From contig CAJYHL010000051.1 in NCBI GenBank assembly GCA_913774625.1, forward strand, positions 1-64,000: a DNA stretch of 64,000 nt, given 5' to 3'. Within the stretch, counting starts at the first letter, position 1; each line of letters begins with the position of its first letter. This document shows positions 48,064 to 58,140 of the stretch, in pieces. Position numbers and translations under genes: made by a program. The notes beneath the pieces are model-generated. The model was not told the DNA's origin, searched no databases, and was given only the letters and a program-made list of their open reading frames with translations. This DNA is from an uncultured Acidovorax sp. (GTDB lineage: Bacteria; Pseudomonadota; Gammaproteobacteria; Burkholderiales; Burkholderiaceae_C).

Positions 48064-51000
48064 TGGGGCAGTGGAGGCCGGGGCGCGCCCTCGTCGGGCG
48101 GTGCGGCCAGGCGGCTCAGTTGGCGGTCGTTGGCGGCGGGGCGGCGCAGCCGGTCCAGCAGCACATAGACCACGGGGGTGGTCAGCAGGGTCAGCAGCTG
48201 GCTGGCGACCAGGCCGCCGATGATGGCCACGCCCAGGGGCTGGCGCAGCTCCGAGCCCTGGCCGAAGCCGATGGCCAGCGGCAGCGCGCCCAGGGCGGCG
48301 GCCATGGTGGTCATCAGGATGGGGCGGAAGCGCAGCAGGCAAGCCTCGCGCACCGCCTCGGTGGCCGAGAGGCCGCGCGCGCGCTCGGCCTCCAGCGCGA
48401 AGTCGATGATCAGGATGGCGTTCTTCTTGACGATGCCGATCAGCAGGAACACGCCGATCAGCGCGATCACGGTGAACTGCATGTGGAAGAGCAGCAGCGC
48501 CAGCACCGCGCCCACGCCGGCCGAGGGCAGGGTGGTGAGCACGGTGACGGGGTGGATCAGGCTTTCGTAGAGCACGCCCAGCACGATGTAGATGACCACC
48601 AGCGCCGCGAGGATCAAGAAGAGCTGCTGCGACTGCGACTGCTGCGCGCTCAGCGCCGTGCCCTGGAAGCTGCCGCGCACGTTGGTGGGCATGGCGATGT
48701 CGGCCTCGGCCTGGGCGATGGCCTGGCGGGCCTCTTCCAGCGTGGTGCCGTCGGCCAGGTCGAACGAGATGGTGGTGGCCAGCTCGCCGTCCTGGTGGTT
48801 GATGGCGGTGGGCGATGCGCGCTCGACCACGTGGGCGATGGCGCTGAGCGGCACCATGGTGGACGCGGTGTTGCTCAGCACCTGGCCGGTCGATGCGCCG
48901 CGCTGGCCGGGGTTGGCGGCCGTGCCCACGGCGCCCGTGGGGTTGGCCGGCACGAAGACGTCGGCCAGCGCCGGCGGGCCGCGCGTGTATTCGGGCGCCC
49001 ATTCCATGATGACGGAATACTGGTTCAGCTCGCCGTAGATGGTGGCGACCGAGCGCTGGCCGAAGGCGTTGTAGAGCGCGCTGTCGATGGCGGAGGCGCT
49101 CACGCCCAGGCGCGAGGCGCTGGCCTTGTCCACCTCCACATAGCTTTCCACGCCGTTGTCGGCCTGGTCGGTGTCCACATCGACCAGCTCCGGCGACTGC
49201 CGCAGGCGCTCGGTCAGGCGGGTAGCCCAGAGGCGCATGTCGGCCAGGTTGTCGCTCTGCAGCGTGTACTGGTAGGTGGAGTTGCTGGAGCGCCCGCCCA
49301 TGCGCAGCTCCTGCACCGGGCTCAGGAAAACGCGCAGGCCGGTGATCTGCGCCAGCTGCGGGCGCAGCCGGTTGATGACGGTGGCGCTGCTGTCGGCGCG
49401 CTGGTCCACGGGCTTCAGGTTGACGAACATGAAGCCGCCGCCCGCGCGTCCGCCGCCCGAGAAGCCGACCACCGTGGCCACCGCCGGGTCGCGGTGGATG
49501 ATGTCCACGGCCTGGCGCAGTTTGCGGCCCAGCGCGTCCGAGGAGATGCTCTGGTCGGCCCGCAGGCCGGCGTTGATCTGGCCGTTGTCCTGCTGCGGGA
49601 AGTAGCCCTTGGGAATGTGGCGGAACAGATAGACGTTGAGGCCCACCACGACCAGCAGCAGCACCATGACCAGCGCCTTGCTGGCCAGCGCCCAGTCCAG
49701 CGCATGGGCATAGCCGCGCAGCATGGCCTGGTAGCCGGACTCGGCCCAGCGCGCCAGCCGGCCCGGGGGCTTGGGCTGCGCGCCGGCGTCGTGCGAGCGC
49801 AGCAGCCAGGCGCACATCATGGGCGTGGCGGTGAGCGAGATGATCAGCGAGATCGCCACCGCCGCCGACAGCGTGACCGCGAATTCGCGGAACAGGCGGC
49901 CGACCTGCCCTTCCATGAACAGCAGCGGTATGAACACCGCCACCAGCGACAGGCTGATGGAGAGCACGGTGAAGCCGACCTCGCGCGCGCCCAGCAGGGC
50001 GGCCTGCATGCGGTCCATGCCGGCCTCGATGTGGCGGCTGGTGTTCTCCAGCACCACGATGGCGTCGTCCACCACGAAGCCGGTGGCCACGGTGAGCGCC
50101 ATCAGGCTCAGGTTGTTGAGGCTGAAGCCCAGCAGGTACATCACGCCGAAGGTGCCCAGCAGCGACACCACCGTGGCCACGGCGGGTATCACCGTGGCGC
50201 GTGCCTTGCGCAAAAAGAGGCCCACCACCAGCACCACCAGGGCGATGGAGATCATCAGCGTGAATTCGATCTCGTGCAGCGAGGCGCGGATGGAGTTGGT
50301 GCTGTCCGAGGCCACCGAGATGCGGATGTCCTGCGGCAGCTGCGCCTGCAGCTCGGGCAGCAGGGCGCGCACGTTGTTCACCGTCTCGATGACGTTGGCG
50401 CCCGGCTGGCGGGTGATCAGCACGATGATGGCCGGCTGGCCGTTGAAGAGGCCCAGCGTGCGGGTGTTCTCCACGCCGTCCACCACCCGCGCCACGTCGC
50501 CCAGGCGCACGGCCGCGCCGTCGCGCCAGGCGATGACCAGGGAGGCGTAGTCGGCCGCCTTGCGCGAGGGCGAGGGGGTGTAGATCTGCAGGCGCCGGCC
50601 GTCGCCCTCGATGGCGCCCTTGGGCCGGTTGGCGTTGGCGGCCTGGATGGCGGCGCGCACGTCTTCGGTGCTGATGCCGTAGCGGTTGAGCGCGAAGGGC
50701 AGCAGTTCCACGCGCACGGCGGGCAGGGAGCCGCCGCCGATCTCGACCTCGCCCACGCCGTCCACCTGCGACAGGCGCTGGCTGACGACGTTGGAGACCT
50801 CGTCGTAGATCTCGCCGGGCGTGCGCGTGTTGGAAGTGAGCGCCAGGATGACGGCCGGCGAGTCGGCCGAGTTGCGCTTGCGGTAGGTGGGGTTGCTGCG
50901 CAGCGTGGCGGGCAGATCGACGCGCGATGCGTTGATGGCGGCCTGCACCTCGCGCGCGGCGCTGTCGATGTCGCGGCTCAGGTCGAACTGCAGGCTGATG

Positions 51001-51269
51001 CGGGCCGAGCCCTGCGAGCTGCTGGAGGTCAGCTCGTTGACCCCCGCGATCACGCCCAGGCGCCGCTCCAGCGGCGTGGCCACGCTGCTGGCCATGGTCT
51101 CGGGGCTGGCGCCCGCGAGGTTGGCCGACACCGAGATGGCCGGGTAGTCCACCTGCGGCAGCGGCGCCACCGGCAGCACGAAGAAGGCGGCGATGCCGGC
51201 CAGCGCCATGCCGATGGTCAGCAGCACCGTGGCCACCGGCCGCTCGATGAAGGGACGCGAGAGGTTCAT
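48060..51269 (-). CDS. mdtC: RND efflux transporter subunit, MdtC type
   Basis: Inner-membrane proton-driven RND pump, 1,069 aa, full length with twelve helices and two large periplasmic porter domains. Typical pieces are [54 protein letters not shown] (with the helix-4 aspartates) and [16 protein letters not shown]. It pairs with the upstream MdtB-type subunit to form a heterotrimer in the MdtABC model. It overlaps its neighbours by 4 bases on each side. Confidence 0.95.
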   Translation of the reverse strand: MNLSRPFIERPVATVLLTIGMALAGIAAFFVLPVAPLPQVDYPAISVSANLAGASPETMASSVATPLERRLGVIAGVNELTSSSSQGSARISLQFDLSRDIDSAAREVQAAINASRVDLPATLRSNPTYRKRNSADSPAVILALTSNTRTPGEIYDEVSNVVSQRLSQVDGVGEVEIGGGSLPAVRVELLPFALNRYGISTEDVRAAIQAANANRPKGAIEGDGRRLQIYTPSPSRKAADYASLVIAWRDGAAVRLGDVARVVDGVENTRTLGLFNGQPAIIVLITRQPGANVIETVNNVRALLPELQAQLPQDIRISVASDSTNSIRASLHEIEFTLMISIALVVLVVGLFLRKARATVIPAVATVVSLLGTFGVMYLLGFSLNNLSLMALTVATGFVVDDAIVVLENTSRHIEAGMDRMQAALLGAREVGFTVLSISLSLVAVFIPLLFMEGQVGRLFREFAVTLSAAVAISLIISLTATPMMCAWLLRSHDAGAQPKPPGRLARWAESGYQAMLRGYAHALDWALASKALVMVLLLVVVGLNVYLFRHIPKGYFPQQDNGQINAGLRADQSISSDALGRKLRQAVDIIHRDPAVATVVGFSGGGRAGGGFMFVNLKPVDQRADSSATVINRLRPQLAQITGLRVFLSPVQELRMGGRSSNSTYQYTLQSDNLADMRLWATRLTERLRQSPELVDVDTDQADNGVESYVEVDKASASRLGVSASAIDSALYNAFGQRSVATIYGELNQYSVIMEWAPEYTRGPPALADVFVPANPTGAVGTAANPGQRGASTGQVLSNTASTMVPLSAIAHVVERASPTAINHQDGELATTISFDLADGTTLEEARQAIAQAEADIAMPTNVRGSFQGTALSAQQSQSQQLFLILAALVVIYIVLGVLYESLIHPVTVLTTLPSAGVGAVLALLLFHMQFTVIALIGVFLLIGIVKKNAILIIDFALEAERARGLSATEAVREACLLRFRPILMTTMAAALGALPLAIGFGQGSELRQPLGVAIIGGLVASQLLTLLTTPVVYVLLDRLRRPAANDRQLSRLAAPPDEGAPRPPLPQ

Positions 51270-54200
51270 GGCGCGGCGGCGTCGCCCGGCGTGGCGGCTG
51301 CGGGCAGGGAGGGCGCTGCGGCCGTGCCCCGGCCCGTCCAGCGGCGGCCCAGGCGGTCGAAGGCCAGGTAGATCACCGGCGTGGTGAACAGGGTGAGCAG
51401 CTGGCTCAGCACCAGCCCGCCGAAGATGGCGAGACCCAGCGGCCGGCGCAGCTCGGCGCCCTCGCCCCAGCCCAGCATCAGCGGCAGCGCGGCGAAGAGC
51501 GCGGCCAGCGTGGTCATCAGGATGGGGCGGAAGCGCAGCAGCGCGGCCTGGTGGATGGCCTGCTGCGGGCCCATGCCCTGGTTGCGCTCGGCGTCGATGG
51601 CGAAGTCGATCATCATGATCGCGTTCTTCTTCACGATGCCGATGAGCAGGATGATGCCGATGATGCCGATCACGCCCAGGTCGTTGCCCGTCAGCATCAG
51701 CGCCAGCAGGGCGCCCACGCCGGCCGAGGGCAGGGTGGAGAGGATGGTGAGCGGATGCACGTAGCTCTCGTAGAGCACGCCCAGCACGATGTAGACGCAG
51801 ACCATGGCCGCCAGGATCAGCCAGAGCTGGCTGGTGAGCGACTTCTCGTAGGCGCTGGCCGCGCCCAGGAATTCCATGGAGAGCCCGGCGGGCATGCCGA
51901 TCTCCTGCGCCGCGGCGCGGATGGCATCGACCGCGCGGCCCAGCGACACGCCCGGCGCCGTGTCGAAGCCCAGCGTGGCGGCCGGGTACTGCGCCACGCG
52001 CGTGACCTGCAGCGGCGCGAACTGCTCGCGGATGGTGGCCACGGCCGCCAGCGGCGTGGGCGCGTTGCTGCCCGTGCGCAGCGACAGCGTGCCCAGGCCC
52101 TCGGGGCTGTTCAGGTGCTCCTGCTGCGCTTCGAGGATCACGCGGTACTGGTTGGTTTCGGTGAAGATGGTGGAGACGATGCGCTGGCCGAAGGCGCTGT
52201 AGAGCGTGTCGTCGACCGAGCTGGCCGTGACCCCCACGCGCGAGGCGGTGTCGCGGTCGATGTCCACATAGGCCGACAGGCCCTGGGCGCCCGCGTCGGT
52301 GGTGGCGTTGCGCACCTCGGGCACGGTCTTCAGGCGCAGGGCCAGCTTCTGGGTCCAGCTGTTGACCTGGGCCGAATCCACGCCGCCGATGGAGGCGCGG
52401 TATTCGGTGGGCCCGCTCTCGGCGTCGATGGTCAGGTCCTGCGTGGGCTGCAGGAACAGCGTCACGCCGGCCACGGCGGAAACGCGCTCGCGCAGGCGCT
52501 GCATCACGGTGGCCTGCGCGTCGTGGCCGGCTTTCAGGTTGATCAGCATGCGGCCGGCGTTGAGCATGGTGTTGTTGGCCGCGTCCACGCCCACGAAGGA
52601 GCTGAGCGATTCCACATCCGGGTCCTGCAGGATGGCGCGGGCCGCGGCCTGCTGCAGCTCGCTCATGCGGGCATACGACACGTCCTGCGAGGCCTGCACC
52701 CGCGCCTGCAGCTGGCCCGTGTCCTGGGTGGGGAAGAGGCCCTTGGGGATCACCACGTAGAGCAGGGCGGTGAGCGCCATGGTCAGCAGCGCCACCACGA
52801 GCGTGGCGCGCTGGTGGCGCAGCACCCACTGCAGCCACAGGTCGTAGCGCGCGATCACGCGGTCGAAGCCGCGCTGCACCGCGCCTGTCCAGCCGCGCTG
52901 GCCGGCGTGGTCGGGCTCGTGCTTGAGCCAGCGCGCCGACATCATCGGCACCAGCGTGAGCGACACCACGGCCGAGATCAGGATGGTGATGGCCAGCGTG
53001 ACCGCGAACTCGCGGAAGAGGCGCCCCACCACGTCGCTCATGAAGAGCAGCGGGATCAGCACCGCGATCAGCGACACGGTGAGCGAGATGATGGTGAAGC
53101 CGATCTGCGTCGCGCCCTTGAGCGCGGCCTGGAAGGGCGGCTCGCCCTCTTCGATGTAGCGCGCGATGTTCTCGATCATCACGATGGCGTCATCGACCAC
53201 GAAGCCGGTGGCGATGGTCAGCGCCATCAGGCTCAGGTTGTTGAGGCTGTAGCCCAGCAGGTACATCACGCCGCAGGTGCCGATGAGCGAGATGGGCACG
53301 GCCAGGCTGGCGATGACGGTGGCGCGCAGGCTGTGCAGGAAGAAGAAGATCACCAGCACCACCATCAGCACGGCCAGCACCAGCTCCATCTGCACATGCT
53401 CCACCGAGGCGCGGATGCCGGTGGTGCGGTCGGACAGCACCTGCACCTTGATGGAGGCGGGCAGCTGCGACTCCAGCTCGGGCAGCAGGCGCTTGATGCC
53501 GTCCACGGTGGCGATCACGTTGGCGCCCGGCTGGCGCTGCACATTCAGGATGATGGAAGGAGTGAGGGTGGCCCCCACGCTCCCCGCTTCGCTGGGTTCG
53601 CTGCCCCCCGAGGGGGCCTCCGCTTGCTTGGGGCGGCCCGGCGCGGCGCGGACGGGGTCGCTGACCCCGGCCCATGCGCCCAAGCGGTTGTTTTCCGCTG
53701 CGTCCACCACGCGCGCCACGTCCGACAGGCGCACCGGCGCGCCGTTCTTCCAGGTCAGGATGAGGCGCTTGTAGTCTTCCGGCGTCACCAGCTGGTCGTT
53801 GGCGTTGATGTTGTAGGCGCGCTGCGGCCCGTCGAAGCTGCCCTTGGCGCTGTTGGCGTTGGCGGCGGCGATGGCGGTGCGCAGCGTGTCGAGGCCCAGG
53901 CCGTGGGCGGCCAGGGCCTTGGTGTCGGCCTGGATGCGCACGGCAGGGCGCTGGCCGCCGGCCAGCGTGACCAGGCCCACGCCCGGCACCTGGCTGATCT
54001 TCTGCGCCAGCCGGGTGTTGACCAGGTTCTGCACCTCTGTGAGCGGCATGGTGTCGGAGCTGATCGCCAGCGTCAGCACCGGCGCGTCGGCCGGGTTCAC
54101 CTTGGCATAGACGGGCGGCGCGGGCAGGTCGGCCGGCAGCAGCGAGGCGCCCGCGTTGATGGCAGCCTGCACTTCCTGCTCGGCCACGTCCAGCGCCAGC

Positions 54201-54502
54201 CCCAGGCTGAACTGCAGCGTGACGATGGACACGCCCGCCGCGCTGGTGGACGACATGCGGTCCAGCCCGGGCATCTGGCCGAACTGGCGCTCCAGCGGCG
54301 CGCTCACGGTGCGGCTCATCACCTCGGGGCTGGCGCCGGGGTAGAGGGTCTGCACCTGGATGGTGGGGTAGTCCACCTCGGGCAGGGCCGAGAGCGGCAG
54401 CAGCTTGAAGCCCAGCAGCCCCGCCAGCACGATGGCCAGCATCAGCAGCGCGGTGGCGACGGGCCGTTCGATGAACGGGCGCGACGGACTCAGGGAACTC
54501 AT
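51266..54502 (-). CDS. mdtB: RND efflux transporter subunit, MdtB type, with an insertion
   Basis: Second RND subunit of the pump, 1,078 aa. The N-terminal [27 protein letters not shown], and [25 protein letters not shown] (helix 4) are all present. A 35-residue stretch rich in Pro, Gly, Ala and Ser (coded by 53564-53668) interrupts the conserved GAWA...NVQRQPGAN segment of the porter domain, where relatives have only a few residues. The frame is intact on both sides. It overlaps mdtC by 4 bases. Confidence 0.94.
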   Translation of the reverse strand: MSSLSPSRPFIERPVATALLMLAIVLAGLLGFKLLPLSALPEVDYPTIQVQTLYPGASPEVMSRTVSAPLERQFGQMPGLDRMSSTSAAGVSIVTLQFSLGLALDVAEQEVQAAINAGASLLPADLPAPPVYAKVNPADAPVLTLAISSDTMPLTEVQNLVNTRLAQKISQVPGVGLVTLAGGQRPAVRIQADTKALAAHGLGLDTLRTAIAAANANSAKGSFDGPQRAYNINANDQLVTPEDYKRLILTWKNGAPVRLSDVARVVDAAENNRLGAWAGVSDPVRAAPGRPKQAEAPSGGSEPSEAGSVGATLTPSIILNVQRQPGANVIATVDGIKRLLPELESQLPASIKVQVLSDRTTGIRASVEHVQMELVLAVLMVVLVIFFFLHSLRATVIASLAVPISLIGTCGVMYLLGYSLNNLSLMALTIATGFVVDDAIVMIENIARYIEEGEPPFQAALKGATQIGFTIISLTVSLIAVLIPLLFMSDVVGRLFREFAVTLAITILISAVVSLTLVPMMSARWLKHEPDHAGQRGWTGAVQRGFDRVIARYDLWLQWVLRHQRATLVVALLTMALTALLYVVIPKGLFPTQDTGQLQARVQASQDVSYARMSELQQAAARAILQDPDVESLSSFVGVDAANNTMLNAGRMLINLKAGHDAQATVMQRLRERVSAVAGVTLFLQPTQDLTIDAESGPTEYRASIGGVDSAQVNSWTQKLALRLKTVPEVRNATTDAGAQGLSAYVDIDRDTASRVGVTASSVDDTLYSAFGQRIVSTIFTETNQYRVILEAQQEHLNSPEGLGTLSLRTGSNAPTPLAAVATIREQFAPLQVTRVAQYPAATLGFDTAPGVSLGRAVDAIRAAAQEIGMPAGLSMEFLGAASAYEKSLTSQLWLILAAMVCVYIVLGVLYESYVHPLTILSTLPSAGVGALLALMLTGNDLGVIGIIGIILLIGIVKKNAIMMIDFAIDAERNQGMGPQQAIHQAALLRFRPILMTTLAALFAALPLMLGWGEGAELRRPLGLAIFGGLVLSQLLTLFTTPVIYLAFDRLGRRWTGRGTAAAPSLPAAATPGDAAAP
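53564..53668 (-). repeat. 105-bp in-frame insertion inside mdtB
   Basis: Exactly 35 codons lie between GAWA and TPSIILNV. The DNA includes CCCCCCGAGGGGG and GCTTGCTTGGGGCGGCCC, wording I associate with dispersed intergenic repeats of Comamonadaceae, so a repeat unit appears to have entered the gene without breaking the frame. No second copy is present in this window. Confidence 0.55.
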
Positions 54503-54527
54503 GGGCGGGGCCGGGCGGTCGTTGTCA

Positions 54528-55955
54528 TCAGCGGGCCACCGGCTGCGAGGCAGCGGGCGCGGCGGGTCCGGAGGCTGCGGCGGCGGGCGCGCCCGGTGCT
54601 CCCTGCGCGGCAGGGGCCTGGCCGGGCGCGGCGCCGTCGGGCCGCTGGCGGTGGTGCCGGCCCTCGCCCTGCGCGTCCGAACTGCGCGGGCGCCGGCCCG
54701 GGGCGCCGTCGGCGCTGCCGCCGCCGGGCCGCTGGCCCTGCGGGCCCTGCAACTGCACCTTCACGCCGTCCTTGAGGCGGTCACCGCCCTCGGTCACCAC
54801 GCGCTCGCCGGCCTTCAGGCCCTCGGCGATGGCGACCTGGCTCACCGTGGCCTGGCCGCGCCGGACCTTGCGCAGCGACACGGTGCGGTCTTCGTTGATC
54901 ACATAGACGAAGTCGCCGTTGGCGCCGGTGCGCACGGCGGTCACCGGCACGACCACGGCCGGATCCTGGCGCAGCAGCAGCCGCACGTTGACGAACTGGT
55001 TGGGGAAGAGCGCGCCGTCCGCATTGTCGAAGCGGGCCTTGGCCTTGACGGTGCCGGTGGCGGTATCCACCTGGTTGTCCAGCGTCAGGAAGCGCCCCTG
55101 GGCCAGCGCCCGGGTGCGCGTGCGGTCGAAGGCCGTCACCGCCAGCGGCGCGCCGCCGCGCTGCGCGGCCTGCACGTCGCCCAGGCGGTCCTGCGGTATG
55201 GCGAAGGCCACGTCGATGGGGTCTTCCTGGGTGAGGGTGGCGATGCCGTTGGTGTCTCCCGTGCCCACGTAGTTGCCCGCATCCACCGCGCGCAGGCCGA
55301 TGCGGCCGTTGGTGGGCGCGGTGATGCGCGTGTAGCCCAGGTTCAGCTGGGCGGCCTGCTCCTGCGCCAGGTCGGTGGTGACGGTGCCCTGCAGCTGGCG
55401 CACCAGCGCCGCCTGCGTGTCCACGTCCTGCCGCGCGATGGAGTCCTGCGCCAGCAGCGTGCGGTAGCGTTCCAGCACGATGCGGGCGTTGTCCAGCTGG
55501 GCCTGGTCGCGCTGGCGCGCGCCCTGGGCCTGCGTCAGCGCCTGCTCGAAGGGGCGCGGGTCGATGCGCGCCAGCACCTGGCCCTTCTTCACGCGCTGGC
55601 CTTCTGTGAACAGCACCTCGGTCAGCACGCCCGACACCTGCGCGCGCAGCGTGACGGTGGCCAGGGGCGTGACGGTGCCCAGCGCCTCGATCGTCACCGG
55701 CAGGTCGGCCTGGCGGGCCGTGGCCTCGCCCACCGTGACCATCATCCGCCCGCCGGGAAAGCCGCCGCCGGCCGGCGCCTGCGCGCGCTGCACCAGGTAC
55801 CAGGCCGCGCCGCCCAGCAGGGCGACGGCGCCGATCGCCAGGGTGGCACCCAGCCAGCGGTTGCGGCGGCGGAGCGGTGGCGGAGCGGAGGCGGCCGCGT
55901 CGGCGGCAGGCGGATGGGCGGGCGCGGCGGGAGAAGAGTCGTCTTGCGGGCTCAT
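54528..55955 (-). CDS. mdtA: Efflux periplasmic adaptor, MdtA type
   Basis: Membrane-fusion protein of the pump, 475 aa. It has one N-terminal membrane anchor (about 35-56) after a Pro/Ala-rich cytoplasmic tail, the lipoyl halves and alpha-hairpin (about 95-200), the beta-barrel (about 225-305) and a disordered C-terminus rich in Pro, Gly and Ala. It is first in the operon mdtA-mdtB-mdtC-OMF; the 187-base region upstream of 55955 is the likely promoter, and no regulator gene sits next to it. Confidence 0.93.
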   Translation of the reverse strand: MSPQDDSSPAAPAHPPAADAAASAPPPLRRRNRWLGATLAIGAVALLGGAAWYLVQRAQAPAGGGFPGGRMMVTVGEATARQADLPVTIEALGTVTPLATVTLRAQVSGVLTEVLFTEGQRVKKGQVLARIDPRPFEQALTQAQGARQRDQAQLDNARIVLERYRTLLAQDSIARQDVDTQAALVRQLQGTVTTDLAQEQAAQLNLGYTRITAPTNGRIGLRAVDAGNYVGTGDTNGIATLTQEDPIDVAFAIPQDRLGDVQAAQRGGAPLAVTAFDRTRTRALAQGRFLTLDNQVDTATGTVKAKARFDNADGALFPNQFVNVRLLLRQDPAVVVPVTAVRTGANGDFVYVINEDRTVSLRKVRRGQATVSQVAIAEGLKAGERVVTEGGDRLKDGVKVQLQGPQGQRPGGGSADGAPGRRPRSSDAQGEGRHHRQRPDGAAPGQAPAAQGAPGAPAAAASGPAAPAASQPVAR

Positions 55956-56142
55956 GGCTTTCCTGTTCTGGGCGGTGGCGCCGCCCGGCCTGCCGTGAGG
56001 CACCGGGCGCAGTTGCCGATCGTAGGCGCGACTTCTATCGCTTTTTCGGCGGCCGTGCGAAGAAAAGTAAAGGGAGCGGGGGGCTAATCGCAATCCCCTG
56101 GAGATACCCCTCTCGCCGTGAGCCGGGCCTCGGGGCTGCCGT

Positions 56143-56754
56143 TTACAGCTTCGCCAGGGTGTCTCTCAGGCACTGGAAGCTTTGCGAACGATTGTTCTGA
56201 ATATCCATGTACGTGGATACCGACCGCGCCAGTTCCAGCTTGCGCAGCCCTTCCTTGAAATAGCCCTTCCTCTGGAGTTCGCGCTCCAGGGCCTCCCAGG
56301 TTCCCCCCTTGATCGCGTCGGGGTCCCGGTAGCCGGCTTTGTTCGGTACGGTGGCCTCCACCTTGGGATAGGCGGCCCGCACGGCATTCCAGTCCCCGAA
56401 AAACCAGGCCTCCAGCTCTTCGACGGCGATCCGGTTGATCACCTTGAACCGATCCTTCAAGGGCGCTTGGCGGGTGCCAAGCCCTGCATGGTGCGCCATC
56501 TGTTCCAGGCGGGCCTTGAGCTGCAGGCAGTCGTCGTCGTCTCGGTCCACCAGGACCAGAACCATCGATGTTTCCGGCAGCCATTGCGCATAGCCTGCCA
56601 GCCGCTGCGGAAGCTGTTTGAGCAGGTCGTCCTTGCAACGGAACTGGAGAATCTTGGCGCTGATTCCCTGGCGAAGCATGCGGGGCAGCAGGCTTTGCAA
56701 GGCCAGTTCCATGGACGGCTCTTCCACCAGCACGTACAAGGTGTCAATGGCCAC
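56143..56754 (-). CDS. DUF4276/TOPRIM-like protein paired with an ATPase
   Basis: A 203-aa protein with TOPRIM-like acidic residues: Glu11/Glu12 in [11 protein letters not shown], Asp70-x-Asp72 in [11 protein letters not shown], and Glu112/Glu113 in [11 protein letters not shown]. This DUF4276-type module is seen as the second gene beside OLD-like ATPases (RloB or the AriB position in other systems) and may cut nucleic acid. Its start lies 11 bases inside the 3' end of the ATPase gene, so the two are translationally coupled. Confidence 0.75.
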   Translation of the reverse strand: MAIDTLYVLVEEPSMELALQSLLPRMLRQGISAKILQFRCKDDLLKQLPQRLAGYAQWLPETSMVLVLVDRDDDDCLQLKARLEQMAHHAGLGTRQAPLKDRFKVINRIAVEELEAWFFGDWNAVRAAYPKVEATVPNKAGYRDPDAIKGGTWEALERELQRKGYFKEGLRKLELARSVSTYMDIQNNRSQSFQCLRDTLAKL

Positions 56755-57991
56755 GAAGACTCCTGCCCGTGCCGGCCAGAGACCAGGGCGCGCCTTGATT
56801 GCGCAGCGGGTCGCTCATGCCGAACTGCCCTTCCATCCACAAGTGCCCCAATGACGCTCCTGCCGCAATGAACTCCCGGATGCCCTGGATGTCCGCCGCC
56901 GTGTGGGCCTGGGTGAAGCCATGGTCGTCCCTGTACAGGATTCGCACCTCCTCCGGCCTGCAGCTGTCGAGGAAGAACGGCGAATGCGTGGTGACCAGCA
57001 ATTGGGCGCGTTCCGCAGCCAGCCGGCACTCTTCGCCGAGCTCCGCCAGCAGGCGCGGGTGCAGGAAGTTCTCGGGTTCTTCGATGCCGATGAACTGGGG
57101 CGGCGTCGGGTCGTAGAGCACCGTGAGATAGGCCAGCATCTTCAGCGTGCCATCCGATGCGAACTTCGACAGCACCGGCTGTTCGAAGGGGGCGTCTTTC
57201 AGCTGCAGCAGCAGGCGCCCGTCCGGCATGGGAGAGGCGTCGATGCGCTCCAGCCTGGGGATGCGTTGGCGCAGCACCTGCATGATGCGGGCGAGTTGTT
57301 CCTCGTGGCTTTCCTTGAGGTACTGGATGACGTTGGGCAGGTTGTCCCCGGTCTTGGAAAGCCGATCCTGCGGCCCCGACTCCGGCTGGGTGCGCGTGCT
57401 GTCCACGGACAGGTAGGACACATACCAGTCGGTGATGAAGTCCCGCAAGGCCGCCACGCGAGGGTGCTGGGCGATTTGGCCCAGCGTATTCACGGCGATG
57501 AGGTCCGGGCCGCGCAAAGGCACTTCGAGCCGCTGGTCCTGGGCATCGGGCTGTTCACCGCTGATGACGCTGCCGATGCCATGGCGGTAGTTCAGGAAGC
57601 GGAATGGCTGGCCGTGCAGCCCGCGTTTCCATGCCAGCCACTCCTCCGCCACGACGGGCCCTTTGGGCGTTTCGTCGATGGAAAGGTGGTAGGTGATCAA
57701 AGGGGTCTTGGGCCGCTCCCGGTATTTGAGTTCGATCACCACGGGGCCTTCCGCTCCCCTGGTCTTCAGCTCCTTGCCCCGGCCGCGCCGATCCCAGGCC
57801 TGCCGCAGGCCTCCCTGGAAGCATTCCGAAAGAAAGTTGAATACGTCGAACAGCGTGGATTTGCCGCTGCCATTCGGACCCAGCAGAACGGTCAGCGGCG
57901 TGATGCCTTTGAGCTCGATGTGCTTGAGCGCCCTGAAGTTCTGCACCTTCAGGTACTCGATGCGAGGCACGGCGGTTTTGAAAACGGTCAT
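56744..57991 (-). CDS. OLD-like AAA ATPase
   Basis: A 415-aa ATPase of the AAA_21/OLD branch of the ABC superfamily. Walker A is GPNGSGKS (38-45), the ABC signature-like region is [15 protein letters not shown], Walker B is [12 protein letters not shown], and the switch His is TTHSPFFLD. It is downstream of nothing on its strand and overlaps the TOPRIM gene by 11 bases. Such pairs (RloAB-, PARIS- or OLD-like) are usually antiphage modules; which type this is cannot be told here. The ATG at 57991 begins [14 protein letters not shown]; an ATG at 58057 would add 22 residues. Confidence 0.8.
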   Translation of the reverse strand: MTVFKTAVPRIEYLKVQNFRALKHIELKGITPLTVLLGPNGSGKSTLFDVFNFLSECFQGGLRQAWDRRGRGKELKTRGAEGPVVIELKYRERPKTPLITYHLSIDETPKGPVVAEEWLAWKRGLHGQPFRFLNYRHGIGSVISGEQPDAQDQRLEVPLRGPDLIAVNTLGQIAQHPRVAALRDFITDWYVSYLSVDSTRTQPESGPQDRLSKTGDNLPNVIQYLKESHEEQLARIMQVLRQRIPRLERIDASPMPDGRLLLQLKDAPFEQPVLSKFASDGTLKMLAYLTVLYDPTPPQFIGIEEPENFLHPRLLAELGEECRLAAERAQLLVTTHSPFFLDSCRPEEVRILYRDDHGFTQAHTAADIQGIREFIAAGASLGHLWMEGQFGMSDPLRNQGAPWSLAGTGRSLRGH

Positions 57992-58140
57992 TGAAGAAGC
58001 CGGTGGCAGGGTGGGCGCCGGCCGAGAATCAGCCGGCGCGGCCTGCATGTCGAACATGAAAGAGAAGAAGGCGAAGCACCTTCTTGCTTTCCCTTTGTGT
58101 CATTGTCGTCGTGAGGTGGCCCTAAAAACGAGCGGGAGTC

